From NCBI RefSeq assembly GCF_002154605.1, contig NZ_MUNE01000073.1, positions 1-44,723 on the forward strand: DNA of 44,723 nucleotides, read 5' to 3'. The notes beneath the pieces were generated by a model. The model was not told the origin of the DNA. It saw nothing but the letters and a program-made list of their open reading frames with translations, and searched no databases. The position numbers and the translations under genes were made by a program. This document shows positions 25,601 through 39,521 of this stretch, piece by piece. This DNA comes from Streptomyces milbemycinicus (GTDB taxonomy: Bacteria > Actinomycetota > Actinomycetes > Streptomycetales > Streptomycetaceae). The first letter of the stretch is position 1; each line of letters begins with the position of its first letter.

Positions 25601-28600
25601 AGCCGCCAGGGCGGGCTCGCACCCGACGCGCGGGCGAAACCCTTCGCCGAGGGCGCCGACGGCACTGCCTGGGCCGAGGGCGGTGGCATGTTCGTCCTGG
25701 AGCGGTACTCCGACGCACGCCGCAACGGCCATCCGGTGCTCGCCCTGATCGCGGGCTCGGCGGTCAACTCCGACGGCGCGAGCAACGGGTTCACCGCGCC
25801 CAACGGCGCCGCCCAGCACCGGCTGCTGCTCTCCGCGCTCGCCGACGCCCGGCTGCGACCGTCCGACGTGGACGTCGTGGAGGCGCACGGCACCGGGACG
25901 ATGCTCGGCGACCCGATCGAAGCCGGTGCCCTCCTGGAGGCCTACGGCGCGCACCGGCCGCCGGACCGCCCGCTGCTGGTGGGCTCGCTCAAGTCCAACC
26001 TGGGCCACACCCAGGCCGCGGCCGGCGCGGCAGGGGTGATGAAGATGGTGCTCGCCATGCGGCACGGGCTTGTCCCGGCGACCCTGAACGTCGACCGGCC
26101 CAGCCCGCATGTGGACTGGGACGCCGGGCTGCAGCTGGTGACCGAGGACACGCCCTGGCCCGACCAGGGCCCGCTCCGGCGGGCGGGCGTGTCGTCGTTC
26201 GGGATCGGCGGGACCAACGCCCACGTCATCCTTCAGCAGCCGCCCGCCGAACCACCGGCTCCGGCGGAGCCCGTACGGAGCGTCCCGCCCCTGTGGACCG
26301 TCTCCGGCGGCTCACAGGCCGCCCTGCGCGCCCAGGCCGGACAACTCGCCGCGCACTGGGACGCCCATCCCGATCTCGACGCGCGCGACATCGGCTTCTC
26401 GCTGGCCACGACGCGCTCGGCCCTGACCCACCGAGCCGTCCTCACCGGCGGCGACCGCGCCGGGCTGCGGCGCTCGCTGACCGCGCTGGCGGCGGACCGG
26501 CCCGACCCCGACCTTACGGTCGGCGCGGTGGCGGAAGGCGGCCTGGCCTTTCTGCTGACCGGTCAGGGCAGCCAGCGGGCGGGCATGGGACACGGGCTGT
26601 ACACGGCGTACCCGGTCTTCGCCGAGGCCTTCGACGAGGTGTGCACCGGGCTGGGCCTGCCGGTGAAGGAGACGGTGTTCGGCACGGACCAGAAACAACT
26701 GGACCGGACCGAGTACGCGCAGACCGGGCTGTTCGCCTTCCAGGTGGCGCTGTTCCGGCTGCTCGAAAGCTGGGGCATCCGGCCTGACCTGCTGCTGGGA
26801 CACTCCCTCGGCGGGCTGACCGCCGCCCATCTGGCCGGGGTCCTGTCCCTGCCGGACGCATGCGCACTTGTCGCGGCGCGTGGCTCGCTCATGCAGGCGC
26901 TGCCCGAAGAAGGGGCGATGTACGCGGTGGCGGCCGGGCGGGACGAGGTCGAGGAACTGCCGCCGGGCGTGTCGTTGGCGGCGGTGAACGGCCACGGGTC
27001 GGTGGTGATCTCCGGTGTCGAGGAGGCGGTCGTCGCGCTCGCGGAGCGGTTCCGCGCCCAGGGACGCAGGACCGCGCGCCTGCGGGTCAGCCACGCGTTC
27101 CACTCCGCCTTGATGGATCCCATGCTCGACGCGTTCCACACGGTCGCCCGAAGCCTGACGTACCATCCGCCGGAGATCCCCGTCGTCTCCGATCTGCCCG
27201 GGCGGCTCGCCACGGCCGACGAGCTGTGTTCCCCCGAGTACTGGGTCCGCCATGTGCGCGGCACGGTCCGCTTCCACGACGGGATGCGGACCCTGCACGA
27301 CGAGGGCGTCACCACCTTTCTGGAGCTGGGACCGGACACCACGCTCACCGAGATGGCCGCCGACTGCCTCACGGAAACCGCCGAGGCGGCGGTGGTCCCC
27401 GCCCTGCGCCAGGACGATGTGCTCGGCGCGATCGCGGCGTTGCAGGTACGTGGCCACGGGCCCGACTGGTCGCGGTGGTACGCCGGAAGCGGGGCCCGGC
27501 GCGTGGACCTGCCCACGTACGCCTTCCAGCGCAAGCGGTTCTGGCTGCTGCCCGACGCGGCCGCGGGCCGCCCCCAGCAGACGGACCGGGAAGCCGCGAT
27601 GGACCGGCTGCGGTACCGGATCGGCTGGCAGCCCACGGCGGACCGGACCGCCTCCCCGCGCAACTGGCTGATCGTCCACTCCGACACCCTCCCCGTGCCG
27701 CAACCCCTCGGCGCCACGCTCGGCTCCCGGGCACTGCCGCTCGCCATCGACGCGGACCGCACGAAGATCGCCGAGCGCCTTGTGACCGCGTCGAACGGCG
27801 AACCGATCGACGGGGTGCTGTCCCTGCTGGCGCTGGAGGAGCGGACACATCCGGGCACACCCGGCGTACCCGGAGGGCTCGTGCTGACCACGGCGCTCAT
27901 CCAGGCCATGGGCGACGCCGGCCTCGAAGCGCCCCTGTGGTGCGCGACGCAGGGCGCGGTGTCCACGGGCCACGGCGACCGGCTCGGCAGCCCGGCGCAG
28001 GCCATGGTGTGGGGACTGGGCCGGGTCGCGGCGCTCGAACACCCCGGACGGTGGGGCGGACTGGTCGACCTCCCCGCCACCCTCGACGCACCAGCGGCCG
28101 AACGGCTGGCCGGGATACTTTCCTCGGCCGAAGACCAGGCCGCCATCCGCGCCACAGGAGTGTTCGTCCGGCGTCTGCTGCGCGCACCGCTGCCCACCGA
28201 TCCCCGGCGCGAGTGGCCCGTACGCGGAACCACCCTCATCACTGGAGCGTTCGGCGCACTGGGCAGACGCGTCGCGAAGTGGCTGGCCGCCGAGGGCGCC
28301 GAACGGCTGCTCCTGACGGGCCGGCACGCCGACGACCCCGAACTGGTCGCCGAGCTGACCGCGCTCGGCGCCGAGGTGGACACCGCCGCCTGCGACGTGG
28401 GCGACCGGGAAGCGGTGGCGGCCCTGCTCGCGCGCATCCCCGAGGACCGCCCGCTGACCGCGGTGGCGCACGCCGCCGGGGTGCTCGACGACGGCGTGAT
28501 CGAAGCGCTGGACCCCCAGCGGCTCGCACGCGCCCTGCACGCCAAGGCCACCGGCGCCAAGAACCTCCACGAGCTCACGGGGGAGCTACGGGCGTTCATG

Positions 28601-29399
28601 CTGTTCTCCTCCGCCACCGGCGCGGTCGGCAACGCCGGCCAGGCCAACTACGCGGCGGCCAACACCTACCTCGACGCGCTCGCCGAACAGCGCCGCGCCG
28701 ACGGACTCGCGGCCACGTCGATGGCCTGGGGGCCGTGGGGGGCCGGTGGCATGGCGGTGGACGGCACGGACGCACAGATCGTGGGCACGCGGCTGCGCCG
28801 TAACGGCATGACGGTGCTCGACCCGGACCTGGCGATCGCCGTACTGGCCCGGGCCTACGCACACGACGAATCCGGGCTCGTGATCGCGGACATCGACTGG
28901 ACGCGATTCCTCTCGGCGCTCGCCACCACCCGCAACAGCCCGCTGTTCACGGACCTGCCCGAGGCCCAGCAGAGCAAGGCAGCCGCGCCACCCTCGGAGA
29001 TCTCCGCGCTCGTACAGCGGCTCGCCGGGATGTCGCGGGCCGAGTGCGTCCGTACGCTGCGCGATCTGGTGTGCGAGAACACCGCGCAGCTGCTCGGGCA
29101 CGACTCGGCCACGCAGATCCAGACCGCGAAACCCTTCCATGAGCAAGGGCTCAGCTCGCTGGGCATCGTCGAACTGCGCAACCAGCTCAGCGCGCAGACC
29201 GGGCTGCGGATGCCCGCCAGTGTGCTGTTCGACCATCCCACCCCCTCCGCGCTGGCCGGCCACCTCGCCACGGAGCTCGCCCCGGACACCGCTCCACCCG
29301 ACCGCACACCACCGGAGGCGGAGCCCGGGACGACCGATCTCGAGGCCATCCTGAGCCTCGCCGAACAGGAACTCTCCCGGGCCGGGGAGGACCGCCACG

Positions 29400-29407
<8 letters not shown>
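22610..29407 (+). CDS. Modular PKS 1: KS remnant-AT-ACP loading part, then KS-AT-KR-ACP
   Basis: 2265 residues. Residues ~6-240 are a shrunken KS-like region with neither active-site Cys nor His. AT0 runs ~340-640 (GHSVGEL, Ser435; substrate motif RAFHS), and ACP0 ~700-770 (LDSL, Ser731). KS1 runs ~786-1205 (TACSSS, Cys958; [16 protein letters not shown]). AT1 runs ~1313-1600 (GHSLGG, Ser1399) with the malonyl-type motif HAFHS. The KR has its structural half before ~1860 and catalytic half ~1872-2050 (TGAFGALG, Ser2001, Tyr2014); its LDD motif marks a B-type KR. ACP1 is at ~2150-2215 with the unusual GLSSL (Ser2183). There is no DH or ER. It adds one malonyl unit and reduces it to a beta-hydroxyl. 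ATG 22610 follows AGGTGG; GTG 22589 is an alternative. It overlaps PKS 2 by 8 bases and ends with a short docking tail. Confidence 0.93.
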
Positions 29408-35257
<5,850 letters not shown>

Positions 35258-35261
<4 letters not shown>

Positions 35262-35280
35262 GCCCGAGGAGCCGGGTCAG
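35258..35280. terminator. Possible bidirectional hairpin between convergent PKS 2 and P450 genes
   Basis: CTGA-(G)-CCCG pairs with CGGGTCAG through an 8-bp stem with one bulged G and a 6-base loop. It spans both stop codons in the 15-base gap between the convergent genes. It is short, so confidence is moderate. Confidence 0.4.
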
Positions 35281-36479
35281 CGCACCAGTTGGAGCGGCAG
35301 CTCCTGCAGACCGCGGAAGCTGACGTTCGGTCGCCAGACCAGGTCGTCGCCGGTGAGCTCGATCGTGGAATACCGCCGCAGCAACTCCGTCAGCATCATC
35401 GAGGTCTCCAGCTTCCCCAGCGCGGCACCGATGCAGTAGTGGGGCCCACCGCTGAAGGCCAGCGTTTTCACCCCGGTGCGGGTCAGGTCGAGGCGGTCGG
35501 GATCGGGATAGCGCTCCGGGTCGCGACCGGCCGCCCCGAAAAGCAGCATCACCTTGGCGCCCGCGGGGAGGGTGACGTCCGTCAAGGGGACGTCTTCGGT
35601 CAGGAGCCTGGAGACGATCTGCACGGGAGGGTCGTATCGAGTGATCTCATCGATGGAGTCGGTGATGATTTCCGGGTTGTCGCGCAGCATCCGCAACTGG
35701 TCGGGATGGCGGAGCAGCGCCAGGAGGCCGTTTCCGATCAGATTGACGGTGGTCTCGTGGCCTGCGACGAACAAGAACTGAACATTGGCGATGATCTCCT
35801 CCTCGGTCAGCTGCCCGCCATCGACCTCGGCGTGCAGAAGGAGGGAGAGAATATCGTCTCGCGGCGCCGACCTGCGCTCTTTGAGATGGTCGGCGACGTA
35901 CTCCCGAAATTCCACCTCCGCCGCGTTCATCTCGACCGCGTCCTCGGCGGTTATCGAGGGGTCGATCACCCGGCTGATTTGTTCCGTCCAACGGCGGCAC
36001 TGGTCTCGATCGCTCCCGGGTAAACCGAGAAGTTCGCAGGTCACAGTCACCGGAAGGGGCAGGGCGAGGCTGTGGATGAGGTCCGTCTTGCCTTCGCCCG
36101 CGGCGTCGAGCAGCCGGGCGGTCTCGGCGGCTATGCGTGGCCTCAGCCGTTCCACGGAGGCCCGGGTGAAAACCTTGCTGATCGCGCCGCGGATCCGTCG
36201 ATGAGCCGGGCCGTCGAGCATGAGCATCCATTTTCGTACGCTCTGCACGAGAGGACTGTCCGGACCACCGCGGCGGTTGGCCCACGTCCGGTCCCGATAG
36301 AACTCGCTCGACGCTCCCGGCGCGCGCAGCACGGCATCCACATCGGCATAGCGCGAAAGAATCCAATAGCCGAAGTGTGATTGATGGATGGGGTCTGTCT
36401 CGCGCAGGCGCCGATAGATGGGATAGGGGTCGGTGCGGACCGACGGATCTCGCGGATCGAAAATTATGCTCATTTCCAT
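35277..36479 (-). CDS. Cytochrome P450
   Basis: A 400-residue soluble bacterial P450. The oxygen-binding I-helix motif is AGHETT (about 237-243), the K-helix ExxR is in DEITRYDPP, and the haem-binding loop is FSGGPHYCIG with Cys349 as thiolate ligand. It needs a ferredoxin and a reductase encoded elsewhere. Next to the PKS it most likely hydroxylates or epoxidises the released polyketide or the acyl chain. ATG 36479 follows GAGGC. An upstream ATG 14 codons earlier and an internal one 2 codons later are alternatives. Codon 153 (36021-36023) is TTA, giving bldA dependence like the diiron gene. It is convergent with PKS 2 and divergent from the LysR gene. Confidence 0.93.
   Translation of the reverse strand: MEMSIIFDPRDPSVRTDPYPIYRRLRETDPIHQSHFGYWILSRYADVDAVLRAPGASSEFYRDRTWANRRGGPDSPLVQSVRKWMLMLDGPAHRRIRGAISKVFTRASVERLRPRIAAETARLLDAAGEGKTDLIHSLALPLPVTVTCELLGLPGSDRDQCRRWTEQISRVIDPSITAEDAVEMNAAEVEFREYVADHLKERRSAPRDDILSLLLHAEVDGGQLTEEEIIANVQFLFVAGHETTVNLIGNGLLALLRHPDQLRMLRDNPEIITDSIDEITRYDPPVQIVSRLLTEDVPLTDVTLPAGAKVMLLFGAAGRDPERYPDPDRLDLTRTGVKTLAFSGGPHYCIGAALGKLETSMMLTELLRRYSTIELTGDDLVWRPNVSFRGLQELPLQLVR
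36021..36023 (-). promoter_or_regulatory. In-frame TTA codon (bldA dependence) in P450
   Basis: The leucine after Gly in LLGLPGSDRD is encoded by TTA on the minus strand (codon 153 from the start at 36479). Confidence 0.85.
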
Positions 36480-36630
36480 GCCGCCTCTGTATGTCGCTTG
36501 ATTTACCCCCTGAGACATAACACTTTCCAGAGACGCACAGCCAGGATACGGAGCCTGGACTAGGGGAAGTGCTATTCCGGCGCTAAGATGAAGCGGATCG
36601 ATGAGATGCGCTTTGCGATTCGAGGAATCG
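36480..36630. promoter_or_regulatory. Divergent promoter region between P450 and LysR genes
   Basis: A 151-base gap. It contains the short dyad CCAGG-N8-CCTGG (36541-36558) and a weak candidate TTTCCA-N17-TACGGA (36524-36552) pointing to the LysR gene. LysR regulators commonly control the gene they diverge from, so an operator for the P450 is expected here. No copy of the AATTGAT dyad was seen. Confidence 0.4.
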
Positions 36631-37509
36631 ATGGATGTGACACTGCGGCAACTCGATGTGTTCGTGGCGATCGTGGACCACGAGGGGTTCGGCGCGGCCG
36701 CCGCCGCGCTCGGTATGAGCCAGTCCTCGGTATCGCATTCGCTCGCCTCGCTGGAGCGCGCGGTGCAGGGCGAGCTCGTACAGCGCGCCACCCCCGTCCG
36801 GCCGTCGCCTCTGGGCGATGTGCTCCTGCCACACGCCCGCGCCACACTCGCCGCCGCCCGCGCCTTCCACGCAGCGGCGTCCGCCCACCGGAGCGCGGGC
36901 GCTGCCGGATCGATCCGGCTGGCCGTCCCTCCGACAGCCGCGCGCGGGCTGCTGCCCGGTCTGCTGCGGCTGTGGCGCGAGCAGCTTCCCCACATCGAGA
37001 TCCGGATCTTCGAGGGCCTCGACGAGGAGATCGAGGAGTGGCTGGAGAGCGGTACGGTCGACGCGGCCGTGCTCATCGACCCGGATCCGCTTCCCCGTGG
37101 CGCCCTCCACCTCGCGACCGACGCCTACGAGGCCGTACTGCGCAGCGACCACCCGCTGGCGGGCGAGGAGTCCATCGCATTGGCCGACCTCCTGGACGAC
37201 CCGCTGCTGGCCACCACCTCCGGCTGCGAGACCCAGGTCAAACACCTGCACTCGCTGACCGGCCATCCGTACCGGCCCACCCAGCGCATCCGCGAACTCA
37301 CCACCCTGCTGTCCATGGTGGAGGCCGGGCTCGGCGTCGCGATCATCCCGTCCCTGGCCGCGAGCATGATGCCCGACACCCTCACCCTGGTCCCCCTGCT
37401 GCCCCGCCTGGAGCGCCGACTCGTCCTCACCGGCCCCACCGCCCGCCCCTGGCACCCGAACGTCACTGCCATCCGGGACCTGTGCGAGAAACACGCCGCC
37501 GACATGTGA
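36631..37509 (+). CDS. LysR-family transcriptional regulator (probable cluster regulator)
   Basis: A 292-residue regulator. The N-terminal winged helix (residues 1-65) starts TLRQLDVFVAIVDHEGF and has the recognition stretch ALGMSQSSVSHSLASLE. The C-terminal periplasmic-binding-protein-like effector domain runs from about residue 90 (GSIRLAVPPTAARG) to the end. It is divergent from the P450 and lies at the edge of the PKS locus, so it is a good candidate for its local control. The ligand is unknown. A GAGGAA ribosome site is 3 bases before ATG 36631 and 9 bases before an in-frame GTG at 36637, which may be the true start. Confidence 0.9.
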   Translation: MDVTLRQLDVFVAIVDHEGFGAAAAALGMSQSSVSHSLASLERAVQGELVQRATPVRPSPLGDVLLPHARATLAAARAFHAAASAHRSAGAAGSIRLAVPPTAARGLLPGLLRLWREQLPHIEIRIFEGLDEEIEEWLESGTVDAAVLIDPDPLPRGALHLATDAYEAVLRSDHPLAGEESIALADLLDDPLLATTSGCETQVKHLHSLTGHPYRPTQRIRELTTLLSMVEAGLGVAIIPSLAASMMPDTLTLVPLLPRLERRLVLTGPTARPWHPNVTAIRDLCEKHAADM

Positions 37510-37527
37510 AGCGAACGGCTCGCGACG

Positions 37528-38427
37528 TCACCACGAGGGCGCCTGCATGAGCAGCCGTGTGCGAATGGCGGCGATCGACGGCGCGTTCTCGGTGCCGACG
37601 CGATAGGCGAGGTGGAGCGTGTTGATGGGCGGGATCTCGGGTTCCAGGAGCGGCACCAGGGCACCCGAAGCGAGTTCCTTCGCGCACAGATAGCGCGGCA
37701 GCACCGTGATCCCCGCACCGGCGACGGTCGCGGTCAGCACACCCCGCAGATCGGGGACGACGACAGCGGGGCTGCTCGTGGGGCGGGTGCCGAACACGGT
37801 GCGCCAGTAGCGGCGGATGATGGGGCGGTCCTCCGCATAGCTGATCAGAGGCAGCTCACGCAGGGCCACCGGCCCTTCGCGCCTGAGCTGCCCACCGTCG
37901 ACGAGCGCGGCCAGGCGCGGGGCGGCGACCAGGACGAACTCCTCATCCGTGAGCGGCACCGAAGCGATCGCCTTGCCGCGCGGGCGGTGGGTCGAGATGA
38001 CCAGGTCGAACCGGCCGTCGGGCAGGCCGGCCAGCAGCTCGTCGGTCAGCCCCAGGGTCACCCTCAGCCGCAGTCCGTCATGGATCAGCGGCGCCAGCGC
38101 GGCCAGCACCCGTGTGCTCATGAGTTCGGCGGGGCCGGCCAGATGCATGGGCTTGGTGAACGGGGTGGTCCGGCCGGCGACGCCGCGCTCGGCGATGGTG
38201 GCGAGGGCGTCCACATGCGGACCGGCCTCGGCGGCGAGTTCATCGGCCACGGACGTCGGCACGACCCCCCGCGGCATACGCAGAAACAGCTGCTGCCCCA
38301 TCTGCTCCTCCAGCGTGCGGATCTGCGCGGTGACGGTGGACTGGGACCGGCCGACCTGGCGCGCCGCCGCCGTGAGCGAACCGGACCGGTGGACGGCCAG
38401 GAAGGTCTTCAGCAGGGACAGATCCAC
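37528..38427 (-). CDS. LysR-family transcriptional regulator
   Basis: A 299-residue regulator starting (M)DLSLLKTFLAVHRSGSLTAA, with the HTH stretch QVGRSQSTVTAQIRTLEEQ and a C-terminal effector domain with DLVISTHRPRG. The start is GTG 38427 after GAGGAG. It is divergent from the DJ-1/PfpI gene, and a perfect dyad lies 20-47 bases ahead of its start codon. Self-repression and control of the DJ-1 gene are therefore expected. It is convergent with the other LysR gene, and the two differ clearly in sequence. Confidence 0.92.
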   Translation of the reverse strand: MDLSLLKTFLAVHRSGSLTAAARQVGRSQSTVTAQIRTLEEQMGQQLFLRMPRGVVPTSVADELAAEAGPHVDALATIAERGVAGRTTPFTKPMHLAGPAELMSTRVLAALAPLIHDGLRLRVTLGLTDELLAGLPDGRFDLVISTHRPRGKAIASVPLTDEEFVLVAAPRLAALVDGGQLRREGPVALRELPLISYAEDRPIIRRYWRTVFGTRPTSSPAVVVPDLRGVLTATVAGAGITVLPRYLCAKELASGALVPLLEPEIPPINTLHLAYRVGTENAPSIAAIRTRLLMQAPSW

Positions 38428-38446
38428 CAGGGCTCCTCAGGTCCGG

Positions 38447-38474
38447 CACACCCATCGGTTTTCCGATGGGTGTG
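38447..38474. promoter_or_regulatory. Perfect 12-bp dyad, probable LysR operator
   Basis: CACACCCATCGG (38447-38458) is perfectly complementary to 38463-38474, around a TTTT loop. It sits between the divergent LysR and DJ-1 genes. The half-site word ATGGGTG (38466-38472) recurs at 38499-38505, 33 bases (about three helical turns) nearer the DJ-1 gene, as expected for LysR recognition and activation sites on one DNA face. Confidence 0.7.
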
Positions 38475-38578
38475 GGACGATCTTTCCATTGGTCGCCCAT
38501 GGGTGCGCCGCTCTACGCTGCCCAGACGCCGAGGGGCCGGGGTACGGCCCCCCGATCGCAAGCACAGAGGAGACCGCC

Positions 38579-39256
38579 ATGCCCGGCACCCGAAAGATCC
38601 TGCTCGCCCTGACCAGCCACCAGGAACTCGGCGAAACCGGCCGGACCACAGGCTTCTATGTAGGCGAGGCCGCGCACCCCTGGAAGGTCCTGTCCGACGC
38701 CGGTTACGAGGTCGACCTGGTCTCGGTCTCCGGGGGCCGTCCGCCGATGGACGGCCGCGACCTGTCCGATCCGATCCAGCAGGCATTCCTGGAGGATCGG
38801 CGTATCGCGGAGCAGCTGGCGGCGACGGCCCGGCCGGAGGACATCACCCCCGGCGACTACGACGCCATCGTGTACGTGGGCGGTCACGGCACCGTATGGG
38901 ACTTCCCCGACAGCGCCGGCCTCGCCGGAATCGCGCGCGACATCTACGAGGCCGGAGGGGCGGTCGCCGCGGTGTGCCACGGCCCGGCGGGCCTGGTCAA
39001 CCTCAAGCTGTCCAACGGGGCGTATCTGGTCGACGGCAAGAACGTCGCGGCGTTCACCAACAGCGAGGAGGCCGCGGTGGGGCTCACCGACGTGGTGCCG
39101 TTCCTGCTGCAGAGCAAGCTCGAGGAGCGCGGCGCCAAGCACACCGGCGCCCCCGACTTCGAACCGCATGTGGTCGTCGACGGCCGCCTGGTCACCGGGC
39201 AGAACCCGGCCTCGGCCACCGCACTCGGGGAAGCCCTCGTCAAGGTCCTCATCTGA
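38579..39256 (+). CDS. DJ-1/PfpI (Hsp31-like) family protein
   Basis: A 225-residue protein with the DJ-1/PfpI fold. The nucleophile elbow is AAVCHGPAGL with the conserved Cys followed by His. The N-terminal TGFYVGEAAHPWKVL and VSVSGGRPPMDG blocks match the larger Hsp31/glyoxalase-III branch. Family members remove methylglyoxal or act as chaperones or stress proteins. AGAGGAG precedes ATG 38579. A weak TTGGTC (38489) and TACGCT (38514) pair, spaced 19 bases, may be its promoter. Regulation by the divergent LysR is likely. Confidence 0.92.
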   Translation: MPGTRKILLALTSHQELGETGRTTGFYVGEAAHPWKVLSDAGYEVDLVSVSGGRPPMDGRDLSDPIQQAFLEDRRIAEQLAATARPEDITPGDYDAIVYVGGHGTVWDFPDSAGLAGIARDIYEAGGAVAAVCHGPAGLVNLKLSNGAYLVDGKNVAAFTNSEEAAVGLTDVVPFLLQSKLEERGAKHTGAPDFEPHVVVDGRLVTGQNPASATALGEALVKVLI

Positions 39257-39411
39257 CGGATCCGGCCTTGTTGTCCAGTTCAGCTGCCGAGGAATGAAAC
39301 AGCTGGTGGTCTCTGTTGCGGCGAGAGCCGCCGCCCCGCGAGGTGTCGGCGAAGCCCGGCGGGCACGGTCGCCGGACATGCCGGACACTTGGATTACGAC
39401 GCGAGGTAGAA
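39257..39411. promoter_or_regulatory. Leader region upstream of the small ORF/NhaA pair
   Basis: There is no gene in these 155 bases. They probably carry the promoter for the NhaA gene. CAGCTG occurs twice (39281-39286, 39300-39305), but no convincing promoter boxes or terminator were seen. Confidence 0.35.
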
Positions 39412-39519
39412 GTGAGCACCGTCCTGACAGAGCTGCCGAACAACCGGAAGAAGGCCCTCGACGGCCACCGCGCCGACGATATGGCCATGCCGTCCGGGCA
39501 GGGCGCGGTGCGCGGCTGA
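39412..39519 (+). CDS. Possible small ORF (35 codons) directly upstream of nhaA
   Basis: GTG 39412 is preceded by CGAGGTAGAA, a better ribosome site than that of the next gene, and opens a 35-residue frame (MSTVLTELPNNRKKALDG...). Its stop ends 2 bases before the NhaA ATG. This looks like a leader or coupling ORF that delivers ribosomes to the antiporter gene, but chance is not excluded. No homologue is recognised. Confidence 0.35.
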   Translation: MSTVLTELPNNRKKALDGHRADDMAMPSGQGAVRG

Positions 39520-39521
39520 TC

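Noticed and set aside
26312..28570. Long minus-strand frames opposite PKS 1 (and likewise 29187-31682 opposite PKS 2)
   Set aside because: They mirror third-position GC bias of the PKS genes and encode no recognisable protein.
38447..38474. The perfect dyad as a rho-independent terminator
   Set aside because: It lies between two divergent gene starts, where no transcript ends, so an operator is the better reading.
39316..39411. Longer upstream version of the mini-ORF before nhaA
   Set aside because: The extension is Arg/Pro-rich, lacks a ribosome site and reads as non-coding; only the GTG at 39412 has start signals.
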